Shown in pieces: positions 6,594 through 12,932 of a stretch of 12,932 bases of DNA (positions are counted from its first letter, which is position 1; each line of letters opens with the position of its first letter). Under the pieces are notes generated by a model. That model saw only the letters and a list, made by a program, of their open reading frames with translations. It searched no databases and was not told where the DNA came from. Origin of the DNA: Candidatus Coatesiibacteriota bacterium (lineage in GTDB: Bacteria > B130-G9); contig QMNL01000011.1 in the NCBI GenBank assembly GCA_003647755.1, positions 1 to 12,932 on the forward strand, in the 5' to 3' direction. Position numbers and translations under genes: made by a program.

Positions 6594-8674
6594 TACTGCA
6601 AAGAGATAACACCAAGAGATTGTATCTTGAGATCGCTGGGGATCTCGTTATGGGATAACACTACAACATTAGGTATGAAACGCTCAATAAGATACCGTAA
6701 GTGTCGCCTAATCCTCGCCGAACACAACACCACAGGAACCGACTCGCTCTGGACAGAATCGATGGTCTCGCGAAGCTTCCCCACGAGCTGCTCAGCCTTG
6801 TCTGGCTCGAGCGCCAGGTAAGACCTCTGTTCGGTCGTCTGAACAGCGTTGTTTATCAGCTCCTCCACGTCCGGGGACAGAGCAAATACGGGTAATTCGC
6901 CCTCGGGCGTGCGGTACTGCATGCAGATCATCCGTCCAAGCCTCATCCTCACGAGCTCTACGATCATCGCAGGGTCTCTCGTCATGGTGATTGCGTCGGC
7001 CACGGCCTCAAGGATTGAGACCCTGTCCCGAATCGAGACCCGCTCCCTCAAAAGCCCCTTGAGAACCTTCGAGAGAAGACCTAACCCCACGTTGTTCGCG
7101 CCCAGCTCCTCGACCAGCTTGGGATGCGTCTCGGACACCTGATCGAGGATGTTCTGAACGTCCTGACGGGTCAGAAGCTCGTCCGCATGTGTCTTGATTA
7201 TCTCAGAGAGGTGCGTCGCGATAATAGTGGAAGGATCAACCACAGTATAACCCGCCAGCAACGCCCGCTCCCGTTGCTCCTCCGATATCCAAAGCGCTGG
7301 AAGTCCGAACGTTGGCTCGATGGTCTCCATCCCCTCGACCTCCTCGACAACGTTGCCGGGGTTCATTGCCAGGTAGTGCTCGAGAAGCACCTTTGAGCCA
7401 CCAACACTGCTCCCCCTCAGAAGTATCCTGTATTCGTTCGGGCCGAGCTCCAGGTTGTCCCTGATCCTGACTGGTGGCACGATGAGGCCCAGGTCCAGCG
7501 CGAATTGTCTTCGAATAGCCTTGATCCGGGACAAGAGATCACCCCCCTGTGATTCATCAACTAGCCGGATCAGGCCGTATCCCACCTCCAGCTCCAGCGG
7601 GTCCAGTCGCATGAGCGTCTCGATGCGTTCAGGAGGCTTTGCCTCGGGCGGCCTCTTCTCGATGCGCTTTGCATCGATCGATTTCTGCTTGTATGTGACA
7701 TAGGCTAAAGCCCCTGCCAAAAGGCCAAACGTGGCGAACGGGATGCCAGGTAAGCCAGGAACCAGGGAGAAGCCCAGAAGCGCTGCGGATGAGATGAGCC
7801 AGGGCCGGTGGTCATACAGGATTTGGCTGGTGATCTCCTCGCCCAGGTTGGACTTGGCGGCGGCTCTGGTCGATATTATGCCGCCTGCAAGCGAGATGAA
7901 AAGCGCCGGGATAGCACTAACCAGGCCGTCGCCCACCGTCAAAACGGTATAGTTCTGAGCAGCCCAACCGATCGGCTTTCCCTTGAACACCACCCCTATA
8001 ATCAGCCCCGCAACGATGTCAATGATGGTGATCAGAAGCGACGCCAGAGCGTCCCTGGCCGTGAACCGAATGGCGCCGTCCATGGCGCCGTAAAACTCCG
8101 ATTCTGCGACCAGCTCCTGCCTTCGCGCCTTGGCCTCTTTCTCATCGATGATGCCCGCAGAAAGGTCTGCATCGATGCTCATCTGCTTGCCGGGCAACGC
8201 GTCGAGGGTGAACCTGGCCGTGACCTCGGAAGTCCTCACCGCACCGTGGTTGATCACAACGAATTGGACTGCAATTATGATGAGAAACAACACTATCCCG
8301 ACCTGGAAGCCGCCCTGAGCAACAAACTGGCCAAAGGCCCTTATGACCTGGCCTGCTGCAGCCTGCCCCATGTCGCCGCGCGTGAGAATCAGCCTCGTCG
8401 AGGCGATGTTCAGCGTCAGGCGAAAGAAGCTGGACAACAAAAGGATCGACGGAAAGACCGAGAACTTGGTTGGATTCTCGACGTACATCGACACGAGCAG
8501 AATCGTGATCGAAATGGTGATATTGAGCGTGATAAGCAGGTCCATAATTGGAGTCGGCAGCGGAACAACGATAACGATGAGCCCAATTATGACGCCAAGC
8601 GGCAAGACCAGATGGCTGTGCCTCTTGACGATCGTGGTGTAGTACCTGCCAATCAGGGCTTCTAAGACCTGCAA
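6593..8674 (-). CDS. flhA: Flagellar type III export gate protein FlhA
   Basis: Inner-membrane export-gate protein whose cytoplasmic domain forms the nonameric docking ring for substrates and chaperones. 693 residues, normal for FlhA. The N-terminal half has about eight membrane helices (first from about 22). The FHIPEP family signature spans 147-170 (RTSEVTARFTLDALPGKQMS, then IDAD), with the charged loop that follows. The soluble domain begins near 350 and runs to the end. Start: TTG at 8674. An in-frame TAG lies six codons upstream and no ATG occurs before residue 44, which is already inside the membrane domain. AGGAG is present but 12 bases from the TTG, longer than ideal. It follows flhB by 43 bp. 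Confidence 0.97.
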   Translation of the reverse strand: MQVLEALIGRYYTTIVKRHSHLVLPLGVIIGLIVIVVPLPTPIMDLLITLNITISITILLVSMYVENPTKFSVFPSILLLSSFFRLTLNIASTRLILTRGDMGQAAAGQVIRAFGQFVAQGGFQVGIVLFLIIIAVQFVVINHGAVRTSEVTARFTLDALPGKQMSIDADLSAGIIDEKEAKARRQELVAESEFYGAMDGAIRFTARDALASLLITIIDIVAGLIIGVVFKGKPIGWAAQNYTVLTVGDGLVSAIPALFISLAGGIISTRAAAKSNLGEEITSQILYDHRPWLISSAALLGFSLVPGLPGIPFATFGLLAGALAYVTYKQKSIDAKRIEKRPPEAKPPERIETLMRLDPLELEVGYGLIRLVDESQGGDLLSRIKAIRRQFALDLGLIVPPVRIRDNLELGPNEYRILLRGSSVGGSKVLLEHYLAMNPGNVVEEVEGMETIEPTFGLPALWISEEQRERALLAGYTVVDPSTIIATHLSEIIKTHADELLTRQDVQNILDQVSETHPKLVEELGANNVGLGLLSKVLKGLLRERVSIRDRVSILEAVADAITMTRDPAMIVELVRMRLGRMICMQYRTPEGELPVFALSPDVEELINNAVQTTEQRSYLALEPDKAEQLVGKLRETIDSVQSESVPVVLCSARIRRHLRYLIERFIPNVVVLSHNEIPSDLKIQSLGVISLQ

Positions 8675-8685
8675 GGCGATCTCTT

Positions 8686-8691
8686 GCTCCT
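8686..8691 (-). promoter_or_regulatory. Likely ribosome binding site for flhA
   Basis: AGGAGC read on the minus strand, with 12 bases between AGGAG and the TTG at 8674. The spacing is long, but no other start codon exists between the upstream in-frame TAG and residue 44 of FlhA. Confidence 0.5.
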
Positions 8692-8717
8692 AATCTTAAC
8701 TTCTTGTCTCACGCCAT

Positions 8718-9827
8718 TCACGGGGCGCGTGCAGCGGCCTGTTGTCCGCCGAGCGCCTCCTTGGTCCTGTTCTTCAGCCTGTAAACGTAAGCAAGCACCT
8801 CTGCGACAGCCTTGTAAAGAGATTCAGGGATGACATCGCCAATCTCGACACTGTTGAACAGCATCTGCGCCAGAGGCTTATTCTCCACAACTGGCACGTC
8901 ATGCTCCGTCGCAATCGATATGATCCTCTTCGCGACAAGACCAGCGCCTTTGGCGACCAGAACCGGCGCTGGCACGTCCGCCCCTGAGTAGTTGAGCGCG
9001 ACGGCGAGCCTCGTTGGGTTGGTGATGACCACGTCCGCCTTGGGCACATCGCTCATCATTCGGCGCCGAGCCATCTCGTATTGCTTCTGCCTAATGTGCC
9101 TCTTGATGAGTGGGTCGCCTTCGGTCTCCTTAAACTCATCCTTGACCTCTTTTTTCGTCATCTTGAGGCTTTTCTTGTGTTCATATTTGCGGTAGAAGAA
9201 GTCGAAGATAGCGAGTATCATCAGGAATATGAAGATGCGCACCAAAAGCGTGAACGCAAGCTGGCCGAAGTAGATGACTATGCCCGGCACGGTCTGGTTG
9301 AAGATGCCCGGGATTTTGGAGAGCTCGGGCTTGATCGTTACGTAACCGATTAGCGCTACAGCGATGATCTTCAGCGAGCTCGTGGCCGTTTCGGCGAGCG
9401 CCCTGAGGGAGCCAAACACGCGCTTCAGGCCGTTTACCGGGTTGAGCTTCGTGAACTTGGGCTCGAGAGGTTTAGAGGTTAAGATGAACCCTCCCTGAGC
9501 GAGGTTTGCAAGCGTTACTATGATAACAATGCAGAGCATAAACGGCAGAGTGGCCTGGGCGAATGCCAAGAGCACGCCTCTGGAGAGCGACTGTATGGTC
9601 GAGAGCGTAAACTCACCCGGTTGCGCCGCCAGGAGAATGCCAGACTTGATATTCCCCAAGACAATTGAGAGAAAGCCATTGCCCACTGCCCAGAAGTAAA
9701 TCAGCGCTCCGCCGAGAACGAGAGCAGACGCGAACTCCTTGCTTCTCGCGACCTGGCCCTTCTCCTTCGCCTTTTTCAGGCGTCTGGGAGTAGCTTCCTC
9801 GGTCTTTTCGTCCTTTGGAGTGGACAA
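8718..9827 (-). CDS. flhB: Flagellar type III export switch protein FlhB with NPTR cleavage motif
   Basis: Inner-membrane export-gate protein that switches secretion from rod/hook to filament substrates. 369 residues, normal length. The N-terminus carries the family signature EEATPRRLKKAKEKGQVARS (11-30). Four membrane helices lie at about 33-57, 85-113, 150-165 and 185-212. The linker EVKDEFKETEGDP (227-239) leads into the cytoplasmic FlhBc domain. The autocleavage motif, normally NPTH, reads N270-P-T-R273. Asn and Pro, which perform the backbone cyclisation, are intact, but the conserved His is Arg. Start: TTG at 9827, which gives the family N-terminus. It is three bases after the fliR stop, with only a weak ribosome site (GGGG about 12 upstream), so coupling to fliR is likely. 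Confidence 0.97.
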   Translation of the reverse strand: MSTPKDEKTEEATPRRLKKAKEKGQVARSKEFASALVLGGALIYFWAVGNGFLSIVLGNIKSGILLAAQPGEFTLSTIQSLSRGVLLAFAQATLPFMLCIVIIVTLANLAQGGFILTSKPLEPKFTKLNPVNGLKRVFGSLRALAETATSSLKIIAVALIGYVTIKPELSKIPGIFNQTVPGIVIYFGQLAFTLLVRIFIFLMILAIFDFFYRKYEHKKSLKMTKKEVKDEFKETEGDPLIKRHIRQKQYEMARRRMMSDVPKADVVITNPTRLAVALNYSGADVPAPVLVAKGAGLVAKRIISIATEHDVPVVENKPLAQMLFNSVEIGDVIPESLYKAVAEVLAYVYRLKNRTKEALGGQQAAARAP

Positions 9828-9830
9828 AAC

Positions 9831-10613
9831 CTACGCCCCAAACAGCGAGAGTGCGGCGGCGAGGTCGGCATGCATCGTGTTGAACAACTTGACGACCTCG
9901 TTCGTGAAATAAAGCATTGAGACTCCTACAACGAGCAAGCCAACGCCGATCTTCAGCGGAAACCCAACGATGAGGATGTTGATCTGCGGCACTGTTCTTG
10001 CGATCACTCCCATTAGAATCGTAACCATCAGCAGGATGACCATCCCAGGCGCCGCAATCTTCATCGCGGCAACGAACAACCCCTGCATGATGTTGACGCC
10101 CATCAGGCCCACGCTTCTCGGCACAATAACGGCGAACGGGTGCACCACCTGAAAACTCTTCGCCAGCCCCTCAAGGACCCAGTAGTGCCCATTGATCGTA
10201 ACAAAAATGAGCACCGCCAGCAGGCTCTGGAACAGCGTGATCACGGATATTTGTGATCCGGATTGCGGATCAAAAACCCTCGCCATCGTCAAACCCATCT
10301 GCGTGGCAACCACCTGCGCCCCTAACTCTACCGCTGTGAAAGCAGCTCGCGCAACGAAACCAAGCACAATGCCAACCGCAAGCTCCCCTACCAAACCAAT
10401 CGAAAGCCCAATAAGACTCTTGGGCACGACCACCGAATCCACAGGAACTACTGGGAACAGAAGCAAAGCTATCAGTATCGAAAGCCCGATCTTCACCGAC
10501 CGGGGAACCGTGGCCCCTCCCAAGACCGGCGCCAGGGCGATTACGCCCGCCGTTCGGAACAGCACCAAGAAGAAAATCTGGACTTCTCTCAGGCTGAAAC
10601 CTAGAAGCTCCAT
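9831..10613 (-). CDS. fliR: Flagellar type III export gate protein FliR
   Basis: Inner-membrane protein that forms the FliPQR export pore. 260 residues, typical length. Hydrophobic throughout, with about six to seven membrane-embedded helices. Family features include FRTAGVIALAPVLGGATVP (about 20-38), the conserved E-G-A-Q region (AVELGAQVVATQMGLTMA, 94-111) with the following FDPQSGSQ, and VPQINILIVGFPLKIGVG near 208-225. ATG start at 10613 with a modest GAGCGG upstream. It begins four bases after the stop of a possible 29-codon ORF that fills most of the fliQ-fliR gap. Followed three bases later by flhB. Confidence 0.96.
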   Translation of the reverse strand: MELLGFSLREVQIFFLVLFRTAGVIALAPVLGGATVPRSVKIGLSILIALLLFPVVPVDSVVVPKSLIGLSIGLVGELAVGIVLGFVARAAFTAVELGAQVVATQMGLTMARVFDPQSGSQISVITLFQSLLAVLIFVTINGHYWVLEGLAKSFQVVHPFAVIVPRSVGLMGVNIMQGLFVAAMKIAAPGMVILLMVTILMGVIARTVPQINILIVGFPLKIGVGLLVVGVSMLYFTNEVVKLFNTMHADLAAALSLFGA

Positions 10614-10617
10614 CCGC

Positions 10618-10707
10618 TCACGTCATCCCCGGCCAAATCACAATAAACTCATCCACGCCAGCCTCAGGTTTGATCTTGCCCTGCAACAATCGCCCAGGCA
10701 CCACCAT
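10618..10707 (-). CDS. Possible 29-residue small ORF between fliQ and fliR
   Basis: The roughly 100-bp gap between fliQ and fliR contains an ATG-initiated ORF that begins MVVPGRLLQGKIKP and ends PGMT before TGA, four bases before the fliR ATG. The spacing suits translational coupling into fliR. A purine-rich AGGTAGAG about 6-13 bases upstream of the ATG could serve as ribosome site. The peptide is mixed hydrophobic/charged with no signal peptide, and I recognise no family. A chance ORF of this length is quite possible. The support is only its fit to the gap. Confidence 0.3.
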   Translation of the reverse strand: MVVPGRLLQGKIKPEAGVDEFIVIWPGMT

Positions 10708-10715
10708 CTTGAACT

Positions 10716-10985
10716 CTACCTGATATAGACAGGGAAGTTTGTGAACACCTCGGTCGTAAACGAGATCAGAATCCCCATGATCCAGGGCAGCACGAACAAG
10801 AGCGTGAGCATTACCGCGATTATCTTCGGGATGAAGGTCAGGCTCATATCCTGTATCGAGGTTACTGCCTGAAAAATCGAGACCAAAACACCTACCACAA
10901 GCCCCGCAGACAGAAGAGGCAGCGCGACCAAAAGCGCAGTCTTAATCGCCCTGTAAGCGAACCCACTAACAAAAGTCAGCGTCAT
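10716..10985 (-). CDS. fliQ: Flagellar type III export gate protein FliQ
   Basis: Small inner-membrane protein, present in several copies in the FliPQR export pore. With the ATG at 10985 it has 89 residues, the standard length. Two hydrophobic hairpin segments lie at about 11-39 (AIKTALLVALPLLSAGLVVG) and 50-75. The conserved middle reads SIFQAVTSIQDMSLTFIPKI and is near-diagnostic of the family. Start: the ATG has GGGAG seven bases upstream. An in-frame TTG at 11006 would add seven residues that the family lacks, and the ribosome site would then lie inside the gene. It is the first flagellar gene of the cluster here. fliP, its usual neighbour, is absent. Confidence 0.96.
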   Translation of the reverse strand: MTLTFVSGFAYRAIKTALLVALPLLSAGLVVGVLVSIFQAVTSIQDMSLTFIPKIIAVMLTLLFVLPWIMGILISFTTEVFTNFPVYIR

Positions 10986-11034
10986 GACTCTCTCCCAAGT
11001 AAGCAAACTATGTCAGCAGCACAAGCCTGTCGAC

Positions 11035-11066
11035 TTTATGTTCGCTGTGGGATACAAAAAAGTCAA
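11035..11066 (-). promoter_or_regulatory. Possible sigma-70-type promoter before fliQ
   Basis: In the 151-bp spacer upstream of fliQ, read on the minus strand, TTGACT (11061-11066) matches the -35 consensus at five of six positions. Downstream candidates for the -10 box are weaker: GAACAT at 17-bp spacing (three of six) or CATAAA at 20 bp (four of six). No good sigma-54 or sigma-28 promoter is visible. The position, between a non-flagellar gene and the first flagellar gene, is where an operon promoter would be expected. No convincing minus-strand terminator separates the two genes. Confidence 0.35.
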
Positions 11067-11136
11067 GTTCCGCGGTTCGACAGAGGCAGGATAACCAGCG
11101 AAGTCGGTTTTTTGGATAGATTGGATTGAGAATACG

Positions 11137-12932
11137 CTAGGGCAGGACAAACACTTGCCGATAGTCTTTCGCCGGGAATTGTATGCCGGTCTGGATGTGA
11201 ACTATGGTATCGGGACAAGGCCCAGGCTCTGGAAGCCGAAGCGGCGTTGTGTCAATCAACCCGGCTGTCTGAATGAGACTTGCCTCCCGAAGAGGCACAC
11301 TGCGGTTGATAGCCTGGACTGTTACGCGCAGCCGTTCCAGTTTGCCGGCCAACAGCCATCGGGGATAACGGTCGAGTCGAACCGTCGCTGTTGTGGCTTC
11401 GATGTCAGCAGGCACTTCAAGGATGGTGCGGCGGCCTTCTGACAGGAACTCAAATCTCGCCGTTGCCTCATCTACGAGCGTCGTCATCGACAGTCGCGCA
11501 CTATCAATCAACATCGAATCAACATTAGGCGTTAGCTGCAGTCCGGAGGTCGTAGGCTCTGAGACCTCTGCCTTGGCGCGTATCACATCAGAGGACAGGC
11601 CGAGATACGACCTCTGCCGGTCGAGAATGCGCGCGGCGAGTCTTGGGTCTTGAGCGGCTTTCTTGCCATCGAACCGAAACGCCAGAAGCGGGTTATTCGG
11701 CGCTATCATCTGGTGTCGATAGGCATCGACCCACATCTTAAATGGCAGACTCTGTGCCCGATTGCCGTACTCGCTCCAGATAGGGCCCGAGAAATAAAGA
11801 AAGAGACGTTGTTCCTCTCGAAGCGAGACATCGTCATTGAACACTATCAGTATCAAGCTGTCATCAGGCACCTCCGGCCTTGCCGCTAAGAGCGCTTTAG
11901 GGATGCGCTCGATATCATTTGCCTCGTCAATGAAGAACGTGAGCAGATGGGAGAAAGCGGCAATGTACCAAATGAAGAACAGCGCCAAGAGCCCAATCGA
12001 CAAGAATCTGAGTGGAGCCTTGCGCAGCTTCGGCGTTAGATTTCTTGAAAGGGCGCATCTCAGAGCGACCGCGCCAAGCGCTATCGGGGCGGCGTAGAAT
12101 CTTAGATTATATGTCAGGCCTTCCTGCTGAAAAAAGGCAGCCCAACCCAATCTGAAGACCTCGAAAACCCAGTAGCATATCGAAAGCACTGCTATCCAAT
12201 CGAGAAACGCGATTAGAAGATGTCTTGCCCTCGGCCGGTCCTCCGTCTCCAAAATGCCACTTAGACAAGTGGTCAGAAGATAGCCAAGCAACCCGGCTGC
12301 TCCGAACGAGCCCAGGACGAAACGATGACTCAGAACAATGGCAGGGTCCATGTAGCTAAACGCCGGCCCGATTATCACCCACAAAAGGAGGAAGAGCGTG
12401 AACCGCCAGTCTCTCTTGAAACCCAAATAAAGCAGAAAGACAACACCTAGGCCGAGCAACGGTGACAGCTGAAACGGGACTACCATTCCGTAGAGGAAAG
12501 GAAGGAAACGCGTGGCCACCACTGATATAGTCAGTGCTTCAACTTGTTTCATGTAAAGGGAGTCGAGGTCCCTCAACTGGTAGAATCTCAACAACAAAAA
12601 GAGCGTTGAGATAACCCACAACGGAAGATGGGCCCTGATCAGTCGTTTCTTGACCTCTGGGAGGCCCTCTTTCATTCCCCAAAGCAGCTCGTATGCCAGA
12701 AGGAAGACCGGGATCAAAAGGGTGGAAGGATAACAGAGCACCCCTGCCAAATAACTCAAAGAGGCAAAGGCGACCTTCAGCCAAGACGGTTTGCGATCAT
12801 AGCTAGGGCCAGCTAACCAGAACGCCAGGAATGAGAAGAGCCCAGCATTTAACCACATGTGCGACAGTAAGAACACGGGCTCGACATGACATGGCATAAC
12901 CGCGTAGAGCAGTGCTCCCGAATACGCAGCGA
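11137..12932 (-). CDS. Polytopic membrane protein, GT-C glycosyltransferase-like, N-terminus cut by window edge
   Basis: Open reading frame that continues through the right edge. An internal ATG at 12897 is not a likely true start, because the frame stays open for 11 more codons and reads ALLYAV before it. About 597 residues are visible. The first roughly 340 contain about nine to eleven hydrophobic helices. The last roughly 250 look soluble, with few recognisable features (a beta-rich tail with alternating hydrophobic residues). The stretch GALLYAVMPCHVEPVF resembles the HPxHVEAV-type motif of bacterial membrane glycosyltransferases related to the TMTC/PMT (GT-C) group, where it lies in an outward-facing loop. 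A sugar-transfer role from a lipid carrier is therefore plausible but unproven. I see no flagellar family feature, and a 151-bp spacer separates it from fliQ. Proteins of this type sometimes glycosylate surface structures, but a link to the flagellum is speculation. Confidence 0.8.
   Translation of the reverse strand, partial: AAYSGALLYAVMPCHVEPVFLLSHMWLNAGLFSFLAFWLAGPSYDRKPSWLKVAFASLSYLAGVLCYPSTLLIPVFLLAYELLWGMKEGLPEVKKRLIRAHLPLWVISTLFLLLRFYQLRDLDSLYMKQVEALTISVVATRFLPFLYGMVVPFQLSPLLGLGVVFLLYLGFKRDWRFTLFLLLWVIIGPAFSYMDPAIVLSHRFVLGSFGAAGLLGYLLTTCLSGILETEDRPRARHLLIAFLDWIAVLSICYWVFEVFRLGWAAFFQQEGLTYNLRFYAAPIALGAVALRCALSRNLTPKLRKAPLRFLSIGLLALFFIWYIAAFSHLLTFFIDEANDIERIPKALLAARPEVPDDSLILIVFNDDVSLREEQRLFLYFSGPIWSEYGNRAQSLPFKMWVDAYRHQMIAPNNPLLAFRFDGKKAAQDPRLAARILDRQRSYLGLSSDVIRAKAEVSEPTTSGLQLTPNVDSMLIDSARLSMTTLVDEATARFEFLSEGRRTILEVPADIEATTATVRLDRYPRWLLAGKLERLRVTVQAINRSVPLREASLIQTAGLIDTTPLRLPEPGPCPDTIVHIQTGIQFPAKDYRQVFVLP

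Noticed and set aside
7808..8665. Plus-strand open frame of 285 codons opposite flhA
   Set aside because: It lies wholly within flhA, is rich in Asp/Arg/Asn/Gln as expected for the antisense of a hydrophobic protein, and has no ribosome site or family match.
10986..11006. TTG start for fliQ, seven codons upstream of the chosen ATG
   Set aside because: The ATG at 10985 gives the usual 89-residue FliQ and has a well-spaced GGGAG. The extension has no family counterpart.
11094..11116. AACC...GGTT inverted repeat followed by a T run on the plus strand, terminator-like
   Set aside because: The stem is only four base pairs with a mismatch above it, and the T run follows on the plus strand, where no gene is present. 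On the minus strand the A run precedes the stem, so it would not terminate the membrane-protein gene.
1..12932. CRISPR arrays, tRNA genes, insertion sequences, attachment sites or a defence system
   Set aside because: I found no tandem direct repeats with spacers, no tRNA-like cloverleaf, no transposase or integrase and no terminal repeats by reading. Nearly all sequence is accounted for by flagellar and flanking genes.

Overview
This window holds a bacterial chromosomal flagellar operon. All genes I can support are on the minus strand, so transcription runs from high to low coordinates. Base composition is moderately GC-rich. There are no rRNA or tRNA genes, insertion sequences, CRISPR arrays or phage genes. 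The organism is a flagellated bacterium that I cannot place in a phylum. The FliN has an extra N-terminal CheC-like region, as in FliY of Firmicutes and Thermotogae, but the gene order fits no model lineage I know well and may come from a little-studied group.

Layout in transcription order. (1) From the right edge to 11137: the 3' part of a large polytopic membrane protein with GT-C glycosyltransferase-like features, probably not flagellar. (2) 10986-11136: a 151-bp spacer with a possible sigma-70-type promoter. (3) 10985-8718: fliQ, a possible 29-codon ORF, fliR and flhB, encoding export-gate proteins. (4) 8674-6593: flhA, the export-gate nonamer. (5) 6581-4417: flhF and flhG, the GTPase/ATPase pair that sets flagellar position and number. 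(6) 4420-4040: a small two-helix membrane protein of unknown function. (7) 3989-1802: fliM and a FliY-like fliN, encoding C-ring switch proteins. (8) 1756 to the left edge: a DinG-type iron-sulfur helicase cut off just before helicase motif VI.

Together the genes encode the membrane core of the flagellar type III export apparatus without FliP/FliO, the placement system, and two of the three switch-complex proteins. Four-base ATGA overlaps (flhF/flhG, flhG/orf126) and spacers mostly under 110 bp support one polycistronic message with translational coupling. flhB, flhA and flhF all appear to start with TTG.

Points most worth a second look: FlhB has NPTR instead of the autocleavage motif NPTH; the CheC-like half of FliN has lost its phosphatase motif residues; fliQ heads the operon with no fliP beside it; the unknown membrane protein lies between flhG and fliM; and a DNA-repair-type helicase follows the switch genes. 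I found no clearly new multi-gene system. The best candidate for something undescribed is the small membrane protein at 4040-4420.
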